Assembly (NCBI GenBank): GCA_937885645.1
Contig: CALABJ010000018.1
Coordinates: 62,001 to 126,000, forward strand
Length of the DNA: 64,000 nucleotides
DNA from: RGIG4097 sp937885645
Lineage (GTDB): Bacteria; Bacillota; Clostridia; Christensenellales; CAG-917
Direction of reading: 5' to 3'
The notes under the pieces: generated by a model
Databases searched by the model: none
Seen by the model: the letters and a program-made list of their open reading frames with translations, nothing else
What the model was told of the DNA's origin: nothing
Translations under genes and position numbers: made by a program
Part shown: positions 52,009-59,126 of the stretch, piece after piece
How the letters are laid out: the number at the start of each line of letters is the position of its first letter
Numbering within the stretch: the stretch's first letter is position 1

Positions 52009-53142
52009 ATGGAATATATTAATAAGGAAAGCAAAAAAGACATATTGGTGGAAAAAGAAGAAAGTGAACTTTTGCCAACAGTAAACATTCGGGATTATAA
52101 GTTTACAACTATGGGTGGTGACATCCAAATTAGACAGTTTGTTGACCAGCTTAATGAAGGAGATATTGAGATTCCCGATATACAACGCCATTACGTTTGG
52201 CCGCACCTTCAGGCCAGTCGTTTTATAGAGTCAGCATTGCTTGATTTGCCTTTACCTAGTGTTTTTTTATGCAAACAAAAAAATGGCAAATATTTAATCG
52301 TAGACGGGTTGCAAAGGCTTAGCACTCTAAAAATGTTTTTAAATATGGAAACAATTAATGGTAAAATATTTAAACTCAGCAATTCAAAAGAGATTTATGA
52401 AGATTGGAGAGGTAAAACATTCGGAGAGCTATCTGTTGATGACAAACGAAAATTGAAAAATAAAACGATACACGCTATTATAGTTGAACAGCAAAACCCT
52501 GAAAATTATGATGGTTTATTCTTAATATTTGAAAGAATAAACTCGGGAGGGGTGCAATTAAATCAACAAGAGATCCGAAATGCTATATATCAGACGGATT
52601 ACAATAGCTTATTGGCAACAATAAATGAAGACCCACTATGGAGATCGTTTTTTGGAGATAAAAATTCTCACAAACGAATGAAAGATGTAGAGATGATTTT
52701 GCGCTTTTTTGCGTTGGTGGATCATCCTATTAAAAACACTGACACGGGAACAACTTCTTTTGTAGCACTCTTAAATAAACAGATGAACGAAAATAAGGAT
52801 GTCACCCAAGAAAAAATGGAAGCATCAAAAGATAGATTTTTGGCAACTCTTAACAAGCTTCGAGACTTTTTCAATACTGATATTTTTAGAATGAACATTT
52901 CGGATAAAAATAAAGTTACAAAGAAGTTCTACGCTACCTTGTTTGATTCAATTATGATAGCCACGGATTATGCTCTTTTAAAGGACCCGAATATACATTC
53001 CAATACAAGCAAACTGGAAGAATTGTTTAAAAATGATTTGTTCAAAGGATTTATAAATTCTCATACATCAGAAAACAAGTCGATCTTTGGGAGAATAAAT
53101 TTGGCGTGTCAAATTTTGTACGGAATGAACTATGCAAGATGA
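52009..53142 (+). CDS. DUF262 domain protein (GmrS/ParB-like fold), probable defence component
   Basis: The 377-residue protein has the DUF262 signatures IPDIQRHYVW (55-64) and VDGLQRLSTL (98-107, normally DGQQRLTTL), plus FERINSGGVQLNQQEIRNAIY. DUF262 proteins hydrolyse nucleotides or nick DNA in systems such as GmrSD; here the DUF1524 HNH nuclease half is missing. The second Gln of DGQQR is Leu. The stop overlaps the HEPN gene by 11 bp, so they form a unit. AAGGAGGAATT gives a strong ribosome site. Confidence 0.83.
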   Translation: MEYINKESKKDILVEKEESELLPTVNIRDYKFTTMGGDIQIRQFVDQLNEGDIEIPDIQRHYVWPHLQASRFIESALLDLPLPSVFLCKQKNGKYLIVDGLQRLSTLKMFLNMETINGKIFKLSNSKEIYEDWRGKTFGELSVDDKRKLKNKTIHAIIVEQQNPENYDGLFLIFERINSGGVQLNQQEIRNAIYQTDYNSLLATINEDPLWRSFFGDKNSHKRMKDVEMILRFFALVDHPIKNTDTGTTSFVALLNKQMNENKDVTQEKMEASKDRFLATLNKLRDFFNTDIFRMNISDKNKVTKKFYATLFDSIMIATDYALLKDPNIHSNTSKLEELFKNDLFKGFINSHTSENKSIFGRINLACQILYGMNYAR

Positions 53143-53692
53143 TTATGTAAATAAAATAAATGCTACATTAAAAGAGTTGCTTAGGATACGGAAAAAAATC
53201 AATAAATTTCAAAGCTCGCCTCATTCTATCAATATGCTTCCTGATATAAATGTATATAAAAACTATGCTGTGATTTTAGCATACGGATGTATAGAAAATA
53301 TATCTAAAAATATTATTGCTGATTATTATAAAATTTCAACAATGCCTATGCGATGCCAAGAGTTTGCAGCACGATTATTGGGCGATAAGTATTCTCTGTC
53401 CGTTGACAAAGAGAGCTTTAAGAATTTCCTCAAAAAAGAATGTAGTAGCGAATGGTTTGAAGAGATGAAACGCCGAGAAAAAGCTGATTTGTTAGATAAG
53501 CGCTATAAAAGATGCAGATATTCGAAGATGTGGATGGCATTAAATTTTATCTTTCAAGAAAGGTGTAATTTTGCGCATGGCAAATCTTCTTATCAAGGGA
53601 CAATTAAGGAGCTGATTGATAATTTTTATTCTGCTAGATCGTGGTTGTATGAATTAGATAACATCGTTTCCTCGTCCAAATTGAATGGATAA
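53132..53692 (+). CDS. HEPN-domain protein, putative RNase effector paired with DUF262
   Basis: The 186-residue, largely helical protein carries an R-x4-H motif in RCNFAHGKSS (R144, H149), the catalytic signature of HEPN ribonucleases, near the C-terminus as in RiboL-PSP-HEPN and MAE_28990-type families. The early segment YAVILAYGCIENISKNIIADYY fits the first HEPN helices. Overlap with the DUF262 gene implies a two-component toxin or antiviral module; MAE_28990-like HEPN proteins are known neighbours of DUF262 proteins. Exact family assignment is tentative. Confidence 0.72.
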   Translation: MQDDYVNKINATLKELLRIRKKINKFQSSPHSINMLPDINVYKNYAVILAYGCIENISKNIIADYYKISTMPMRCQEFAARLLGDKYSLSVDKESFKNFLKKECSSEWFEEMKRREKADLLDKRYKRCRYSKMWMALNFIFQERCNFAHGKSSYQGTIKELIDNFYSARSWLYELDNIVSSSKLNG

Positions 53693-53733
53693 ATACATCG
53701 GGCTATAGATATGAAAATCGGAGGGGGTAATTT

Positions 53734-53868
53734 ATGAACTGCAATTGTGCCATTTGTAATAACAATAGTCCATTTGACATGCCTAAAGAAATAGTAGAAG
53801 CGGCCGTAATGCTGCAATGGCTAAGAGCTTCCCTTTTGTATATTTGCCAAATTCAGGGCAAAATCTAA
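53734..53868 (+). pseudogene. Small Cys-rich ORF, possibly the 5' remnant of a larger gene
   Basis: An ATG at 53734 has an excellent GGAGGGGG site and encodes 44 residues beginning MNCNCAICNNNSPFDMPKEI, with three clustered cysteines. The strong ribosome site and ordered start contrast with the random-looking end (LYICQIQGKI), suggesting truncation by frameshift or deletion. The Cys cluster followed by PKEIVEA resembles, from memory, N-termini of some SIR2-like defence proteins; this is speculative. Confidence 0.4.
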
Positions 53869-53999
53869 ACAATTTAAAGGCTTATAATCGTGAGTTGGCA
53901 ATGGCATCTTCAAAAAACAAACAATATCATAAAGCCGCAAAGATAATTGTTAATAAGTGCTGTGGTGAAGATATTATAGTACATCATCCACCCTATTAA
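53817..53999 (+). pseudogene. Possible continuation of the broken ORF in another frame
   Basis: A 60-codon frame (KSFPFVYLPNSGQ, NKQYHKAAKIIVNKCCGED) overlaps the preceding small ORF in the +2 frame and has no ribosome site of its own. Its end is at the same place as the AT-rich coding signal. It may be the 3' remnant of a gene whose middle is lost, or noise. Confidence 0.3.
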
Positions 54000-54240
54000 T
54001 GCCGTGGAATTGATATAAACAATCATCTATTAGACATTGACTTAATGTTCGAATATCTTTGATATTGCTCCACCAAAAGGACAAAACGGACAAACAAGTC
54101 CGTTTTTTCTTTTGGCAGAGTGTGGGGATACACAACTACGTTGTGTGCAACTTTGTTGCTATGAACCACGGGGCCGGGCTGGCGCTCATTCGCCTGTGCA
54201 AGCACGCTCATTTCACTATTACAGCGCGCGGACGCGCCTA
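54000..54240. other. Right end of the element with partial att copy
   Basis: No gene. A segment at 54068-54113 (CTCCACCA plus an ACGGAC/GTCCGT terminator) matches 54254-54299 with about four differences in 46 bases. The following stretch to 54240 holds small inverted repeats (ACACAACTACGTTGTGT) and GC-rich sequence unlike the element. It may be the remnant of a second insertion. Confidence 0.5.
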
Positions 54241-54262
54241 CAACTCCCCGCATCTCCACCAA
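54241..54262 (+). repeat. attR: right copy of the 22-bp direct repeat
   Basis: Identical over 22 bases to the ssrA 3' end at 44656-44677. The flanks differ on both sides (T versus A before; T versus A after), which fixes the repeat length. It is probably the original chromosomal end of ssrA before insertion. Confidence 0.88.
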
Positions 54263-54268
54263 AAGTAC

Positions 54269-54330
54269 AAAACGGACAATTTAGTCCGTTTTTTCTTTTA
54301 ATAAAAAACCGAGATTGCTCTCGGTTTTTT
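54269..54330. terminator. Double terminator at the element-chromosome junction
   Basis: ACGGAC-AATTTA-GTCCGT then T6 (54271-54294), and CCGAGA-TTGC-TCTCGG with A6/T6 (54309-54330). The first was probably the native ssrA terminator before insertion; the second also ends the minus-strand protease message. The pair is an inverted copy of 43525-43588. Confidence 0.8.
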
Positions 54331-54348
54331 GTTTGAGATTAGGATTTG

Positions 54349-57024
54349 TTAGATTGTTTTTGTGAAGGTGATTGTGGCGGTGTCGCCGTTGATTGAGTCC
54401 ACAACAAAGTTGTAAACAAGAGCATTTCCGCTGTCGTCTGTGACTGCACCCATTGTGTCACCTGCGATATAGGTGAAAGTGTCGTTTGATGACTTTATAT
54501 ACTCAATAAGGTTGTTTAAAGTACCGTATTGGTCAGATGAGTGGGTATTGTTGTTGTAGACGTCATAGTACGTTTCACCGTCATAAACCTCACGATAGAG
54601 GGAAGCATTGACGTGATAGACCACCACGCCGTCACGGGAGAAATAGCCGTAGTCATCACCTGCGTTGAGGCCTGTGTTGGTGTAGTACATAAGGACGTAA
54701 TATTCTTGATATGCACCAAGGTCATCAGACCAGTTGTTTGCGATGATGATGGTGTCACCTGTCTTGCCGAAATCGGTGAGAGTGAGGGTGACAGAGTCCT
54801 CCGCCACAACAAGGCGAGAGGGGGTAATCCAGCCGTAGTTGAACTTGGTGTAGGGGTTGTGGTCGCCGAACATAGCGTCCATCATATCTTTGCCGTCGAG
54901 GAGCAAATCCTCATTGACGTAAGCGGTGTCGTAGTAGTCGTCTGCACCGAGGACGTGGGCAAATTCGTGGACGTATGTGTAGGTGTTGAAGGCGGTGGTG
55001 CCGGTGTAGTCAACGTTGCCGTCCTCGTCGTAGGACTCATGCATAAATTGATATGACGCCCAGAGATAGTCGTTGGCACTGACACCGTCGTATTCGTAGT
55101 AATATCCGTCCTCGTCCACGTGGGTGTTCCAATATCTATATGCCCAGTAGAAGTCGGCGGAGTCATCTATGTCGAGAGTGTGGATGATGACAACTGCATC
55201 AATAATGGAGTTGCCGTCGCTGTCGAACTCGCTGAGATCCATAGTGGTGGCAAGATATTGAAGAGCCTCGTCAATGATCAGTTGATCGCCGTTCATACCG
55301 CCTTCAGCGTCAGTAGAGTTGGCGTAATATGTGCTGTTGTTTTCAGGTCTAAACCAACTGTCAAGGACGGTGAAGTCCAACGTCAATTGACCATAGCTTG
55401 AAATGTTGAAATATTCATAGACAGAGTAGAATCCGTCAGTTGAATCATTGCTTTCAAATGCCTTTTTGATGAGGTCGATATCGTATCCTTTGCTTGATGC
55501 CGTCACGTCAGCAAAGTCCACGGGAATGACAAGCACCTTAGGTGTGCCAGTTGTGGGGCATCCGTCAAGATAATATCCTTGGTCGTGGACGTTTTTCACA
55601 TTGGTTGCTTTGGAGAAGTCAATGTTATATACACCATTTGTGCCTGAGGGGAGACCAAGTCCGTTGTTGGTGATGAGGTCAACATCATCAGTGTTGCCAC
55701 CGCCGGTGTTTCCGCCAGTATTTCCGCTGTCACCACTGCCGTCACCCTCGGTGTAGAGATAGACATAAAGATCAACCACATATCCGTCTTCGGTGTTGTA
55801 GTATGCCACGTCAATGCAGATGTCGCCCTTGTCGTAGAAATACCAAGTGTCACCGTATTCATCTACGTCACTGCCAGAGAGCACGTATCCTGCGCTGACA
55901 AGAGCGGAGCGATATGCATTGTATTCCGCCTCGGTATTGCCGTAGGTGTAGAAGTTGACGCCGTTTTCACCTTCAAGGGTATATTCGTCAACGTAATATT
56001 CGTTGTTTGAGAGGAAGGGGATAGTTTCACCCACTTTTGCAATTATCGTTTGATTTTCAGATGCAGTGAAAGCGGTGTAGGTCTTTGTGTCACCAGTGTT
56101 TCCGCCAGTATTTCCGTTATCACCACTGCCGTCATCTTCGGTGTAAAGATAGACGTATGAGTCCACCACGTACTCGCCTTCATAATAGTAGAATGAGATG
56201 TCAATGCAGACGTCGCCTTTTTCGTAATAATACCAAGTGTCGCCATATTCATCTTCGCCGTCACCCACAAGGGTATAGCCTACGCTGACGATAGTTGTGC
56301 AGTATGCGTCAAATTCCGCTTTGGTATTGCCGAAGGTGTAGAAAGCGATGTATGTGCCGTATTCATCACTGCCCACCTCAACGTAGTATTCGTCGTTGGG
56401 GAGGAAGGGGATAGTCTCACCAACCAAGTTTGTCAGCATATCAACTTCACCAGAAGTGAAAGAGGTGTAGGTTTTGCCTGAGGGAGTATCACCGTCACTA
56501 GGGGTATCTCCGCCAGAGGGAGTATCATCGCCTCCGGGATTGTCACCGCCGGGAGTATCACCACCGCCGGGGGTATCTTCGGGGATAATGCGAAGTGTTG
56601 CAACGGCGGTGATTGTGCCGTTTGAGTATGACATTTCAACACGGATGACATTTTTGTCCGCAAGTTCTTTTTCATAGATGTGCCAAGTCTTGCCACCGAT
56701 ATCATCTATGTAGGCATCTTTATATTCATATCCTGTCATAAGACTGCGATATGTGATAAAATCGTCAACCTCCGCACCATTGATGGTGTAGGTGACTGCT
56801 TCAGCATTTCCCACAACAGAATACTCATTGCAGGGCAGGAAGGGGATAGTCTCACCGACCAAATCCACAAACGCCGCTTTTTCTTCATCGGTGAAATCGG
56901 TGTAGAGGTATGTAGGTGTGCCGTCAGCAGGATTGTCGTCTATTGGTTCGTCAACGGGGCTACAAGCCACAAAAAGGGACAAACCAATGAGGAATACAAG
57001 GATAAGTGCAAGCAGTTTTTTCAT
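54349..57024 (-). CDS. M6-like metalloprotease lipoprotein with three N-terminal repeats
   Basis: The start at 57024 (GAGGTG upstream) gives a lipoprotein signal with lipobox LFVAC21. Three repeats of about 110 residues follow (about 41-147, 186-296, 316-426), each with a VGETIPFL core (VGETIPFLPCNEY, VGETIPFLPNDEY and VGETIPFLSNNEY); low-complexity linkers rich in Gly, Thr, Pro, Asp separate them. The catalytic domain (about 455-780) has HEFAHVLGADD (686-696), the HExxHxxGxxD site of M6/immune-inhibitor-A peptidases, before a beta-rich end. At 891 residues it is probably a surface protease acting on host or dietary protein. Confidence 0.85.
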   Translation of the reverse strand: MKKLLALILVFLIGLSLFVACSPVDEPIDDNPADGTPTYLYTDFTDEEKAAFVDLVGETIPFLPCNEYSVVGNAEAVTYTINGAEVDDFITYRSLMTGYEYKDAYIDDIGGKTWHIYEKELADKNVIRVEMSYSNGTITAVATLRIIPEDTPGGGDTPGGDNPGGDDTPSGGDTPSDGDTPSGKTYTSFTSGEVDMLTNLVGETIPFLPNDEYYVEVGSDEYGTYIAFYTFGNTKAEFDAYCTTIVSVGYTLVGDGEDEYGDTWYYYEKGDVCIDISFYYYEGEYVVDSYVYLYTEDDGSGDNGNTGGNTGDTKTYTAFTASENQTIIAKVGETIPFLSNNEYYVDEYTLEGENGVNFYTYGNTEAEYNAYRSALVSAGYVLSGSDVDEYGDTWYFYDKGDICIDVAYYNTEDGYVVDLYVYLYTEGDGSGDSGNTGGNTGGGNTDDVDLITNNGLGLPSGTNGVYNIDFSKATNVKNVHDQGYYLDGCPTTGTPKVLVIPVDFADVTASSKGYDIDLIKKAFESNDSTDGFYSVYEYFNISSYGQLTLDFTVLDSWFRPENNSTYYANSTDAEGGMNGDQLIIDEALQYLATTMDLSEFDSDGNSIIDAVVIIHTLDIDDSADFYWAYRYWNTHVDEDGYYYEYDGVSANDYLWASYQFMHESYDEDGNVDYTGTTAFNTYTYVHEFAHVLGADDYYDTAYVNEDLLLDGKDMMDAMFGDHNPYTKFNYGWITPSRLVVAEDSVTLTLTDFGKTGDTIIIANNWSDDLGAYQEYYVLMYYTNTGLNAGDDYGYFSRDGVVVYHVNASLYREVYDGETYYDVYNNNTHSSDQYGTLNNLIEYIKSSNDTFTYIAGDTMGAVTDDSGNALVYNFVVDSINGDTATITFTKTI

Positions 57025-57048
57025 AATGCACCTCATTTGTTTTTTTAT

Positions 57049-57077
57049 ATTGTAGCACAAATGAAGAAATATGGAAA
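57049..57077 (-). promoter_or_regulatory. Promoter of the metalloprotease gene
   Basis: On the minus strand TTTCCA (57077-57072), 17 bp, TACAAT (57054-57049). The -35 is weak. Confidence 0.4.
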
Positions 57078-57229
57078 TATTTTTTTATCTTAGCGCGTAC
57101 CACCTGCGCGCGCAAAACATTATTCAAAAATTGAACCTACAATAGTGGAGAGTTTTATCTTCAAAACAGGGGATAAACCACTGAAAATGTTATATAAACC
57201 CACAAAAACGATGAATAAAATTCATAATG

Positions 57230-57258
57230 TTGACAAAGCGGATATTTGGTTTTATAAT
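57230..57258 (+). promoter_or_regulatory. Promoter of the S-component gene
   Basis: TTGACA (57230-57235), exactly 17 bp, TATAAT (57253-57258): full consensus, then a short leader and AAGAAGGTG. A strong constitutive promoter is expected. Confidence 0.75.
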
Positions 57259-57285
57259 TTATCTATACTTTAAGAAGGTGATTTT

Positions 57286-58098
57286 ATGGCAAAGTCAACT
57301 GCAAGAAACAAAATGGGAAGGACAAAACTGATTGCACTCTTGGCACTCATGCTTGCTCTCACCATAATTTTCTGCTTCGTGCCCATCCAGTTTGGCCCGA
57401 TAACTTTGGCATTGATGATATTGCCCACCCTTATCCTTGCCCAAGTTTGTGACTTCAAGATTTCCTTGTTTATGGGTCTTATGATGGGGCTCATCAACTA
57501 TATTGCATGGTTCACAACAAAAGCCGCAAGCCCCATTGCACCTATCTTCCAAAATCCTTTGGTGTGCATTCTGCCTAGAGTGCTCATTGCAGTGGTGGCA
57601 TATTGGTCTCGTATAGGTCTTGAAAAACTCCTCCTTGAAAAGTGGCTAGGCATCAACTTGAAACCTGAAAAAGTAGTTGTAGAAGAGGATGACGAAGAGG
57701 AAGCACAACTTGACGGAATTGCCGATGTTATGACCGATGAGGTGACAGAGGATATCGCACCTCAAGAGAAAATCACCGCAACTGATGACGTCATCGTAGA
57801 TGACGAAGTTGAGGAAAATGAACTCACCGACAAGGAAAAGAAAGCCAAAAAGGCAAAGGAAATTGCCGTAAGACAAGTGGTTCACTTGGTGTCAACCGCT
57901 CTCGGTGTCATCACCAACACCGTGTTTGTGGCAATCTTCACCCTGATCTTCTTCAACAACACCTCTCTTGGCAACACAATCATCAACGTGGAATATATCC
58001 TTGCTTGGTTCAGTTTGAACTTTGGCATAGAGGTTGTGGCATTCAGCCTTATCACACCGCCTATCGCCACTGCAATCCGTGCTGCAAAACTGGTTTAG
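57286..58098 (+). CDS. ECF transporter S component-like membrane protein with acidic insert
   Basis: The first 120 residues contain the S-component pattern (ALMLALTIIFCFVPIQFGPITLA... LAQVCDFKISLFMGLMMGLINYIAWF) with about four helices; two more follow after residue 200 (VVHLVSTALGVITNTVFVAIFTLIFF and the C-terminal helix). Between them is a charged cytoplasmic insert of about 75 residues, rich in Glu/Asp and then Lys, which is unusual for such small proteins. It would bind a vitamin or precursor and work with a shared EcfAA'T module outside the window. The substrate is unknown. Confidence 0.75.
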   Translation: MAKSTARNKMGRTKLIALLALMLALTIIFCFVPIQFGPITLALMILPTLILAQVCDFKISLFMGLMMGLINYIAWFTTKAASPIAPIFQNPLVCILPRVLIAVVAYWSRIGLEKLLLEKWLGINLKPEKVVVEEDDEEEAQLDGIADVMTDEVTEDIAPQEKITATDDVIVDDEVEENELTDKEKKAKKAKEIAVRQVVHLVSTALGVITNTVFVAIFTLIFFNNTSLGNTIINVEYILAWFSLNFGIEVVAFSLITPPIATAIRAAKLV

Positions 58099-58159
58099 TT
58101 GACAGAATAATGCAACGATGATACAATGAAAATGGTATGCAAAGCATATCATTTTTTTT
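58099..58159 (+). promoter_or_regulatory. mntP promoter and leader hairpin
   Basis: TTGACA (58099-58104), 17 bp, TACAAT (58122-58127). Just past the expected start is a short hairpin ATGGTATGC-AAA-GCATATCAT followed by T8 and then GGAG before the ATG. It could terminate the upstream gene, or act as an attenuator of mntP. No yybP-ykoY manganese riboswitch is recognisable in the 70-bp gap. Confidence 0.55.
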
Positions 58160-58168
58160 GGAGAAATT

Positions 58169-58804
58169 ATGCCCTGGATAGTCCAAAGTTTGCTCATATC
58201 CGTGTCCTTGTCAATGGACGCATTTGCAGTCAGTTTGTCAAACGGCTTGACCGCAAAAAAGATGCCTGTGAAATATATGATTCTCACAGCCCTTTCCTTT
58301 GGACTTTTTCAAGGAATTATGCCCCTCATAGGCTATCTTCTAGGCAGTCTATTTGAAAAGTGGATTGAGGTGGCAGTGCCCATAATCGGCTTCTGCATCC
58401 TGTTCCTTTTGGGCGCAAAAATGATATTTGATTCCGTCCGCGACATAATGAAGGAAAAGAAGGCAAAAGAGAAGGAAACCGACAATCTATCCTGCCCGAA
58501 TTGCCTTGACAATAAAGAGGAAAAGCCCTACAAGTTTGGGGTGAAAACCCTCATTATTCAGTCTGTGGCGACCTCAATTGATGCTCTCACCGTTGGGCTT
58601 GTCTATATAGGCAAATCACCTCTTGAAACCTATGTCACCTTTGCGCTTATTGCAGTGATAACATTCGGCATTTGCGTAGGCGGAGTATTCATCGGTCAAA
58701 AGTTTGGAGACAAGCTGAAATCAAAGTCCGGGATACTTGGCGGACTTATCCTCATAGCAATCGGTCTTAAACTGCTCATTGAGTTTTTGATTGAAAGATT
58801 TTAG
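58169..58804 (+). CDS. mntP: Manganese efflux pump MntP
   Basis: Six helices in two related halves, each with the family's metal-site pattern: SLSMDAFAVSLSNGL in the first and ATSIDALTVGLVY in the second. The 211 residues match MntP (about 190), with a charged cytoplasmic loop containing CPNC between halves. It exports Mn2+ from the cytoplasm. A GGAGAAATT ribosome site fixes the start. Confidence 0.92.
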   Translation: MPWIVQSLLISVSLSMDAFAVSLSNGLTAKKMPVKYMILTALSFGLFQGIMPLIGYLLGSLFEKWIEVAVPIIGFCILFLLGAKMIFDSVRDIMKEKKAKEKETDNLSCPNCLDNKEEKPYKFGVKTLIIQSVATSIDALTVGLVYIGKSPLETYVTFALIAVITFGICVGGVFIGQKFGDKLKSKSGILGGLILIAIGLKLLIEFLIERF

Positions 58805-58949
58805 GCGGTTCGAAATTGAAAAACTCTTTTGTTTAACAACGTCACACGTCAAAATTGTCGTCGCCAAGACCACAACAATAGCTAGACAGCAAGCAAGATG
58901 TGTCTATTGAGCACATTGCAACAACAAAAACAACAAAAAACGCCAATTC

Positions 58950-58974
58950 AAAAAGCACTGTGATAGTGCTTTTT
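58950..58974. terminator. Terminator between mntP and pdp
   Basis: AAAAAGCACT-GTGAT-AGTGCTTTTT. Confidence 0.75.
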
Positions 58975-59058
58975 GTTTTATTTTTATTATTTTTATGGCA
59001 TTTTCTGCGGTTTTTGCAAGTTTTTTCATCTCAAACGGACACAAATCAAAATTGGGTA

Positions 59059-59087
59059 TTGTGAAATTGGCGGTTTTAGTGTATAAT
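59059..59087 (+). promoter_or_regulatory. Promoter of the nucleoside salvage cluster
   Basis: TTGTGA (59059-59064), 17 bp, TATAAT (59082-59087), then GGAGG before the pdp ATG. Confidence 0.55.
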
Positions 59088-59126
59088 GTATTGGCTAAAA
59101 GCCAATATCCCTTTTGGAGGAATATT

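Larger units (their letters stand above)
44677..54262. mobile_element. Integrative element inserted at the 3' end of ssrA
   Basis: A segment of about 9.6 kb between two exact 22-bp repeats. It holds a serine recombinase, an HUH Rep, two large hairpins and iteron-like repeats, and a restriction/defence operon. It is clearly more AT-rich than the flanks and uses TTA, ATA and AAT codons often, whereas flanking genes prefer CTT/CTC, ATC and AAC. No conjugation genes are seen, so it is a mobilisable or phage/plasmid-like integrated element rather than a full conjugative one. Confidence 0.85.
58805..59126. other. Intergenic region before pdp
   Basis: 322 bp without a gene. It contains a terminator at 58950-58974 and the pdp promoter at 59059-59087. 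The first half is G-poor and unstructured (CAACAACAAAAACAACAA). Confidence 0.5.

Noticed and set aside
54059..54336. Two overlapping ORFs at the right end of the element
   Set aside because: They cross att repeats and terminators and share no features with proteins.
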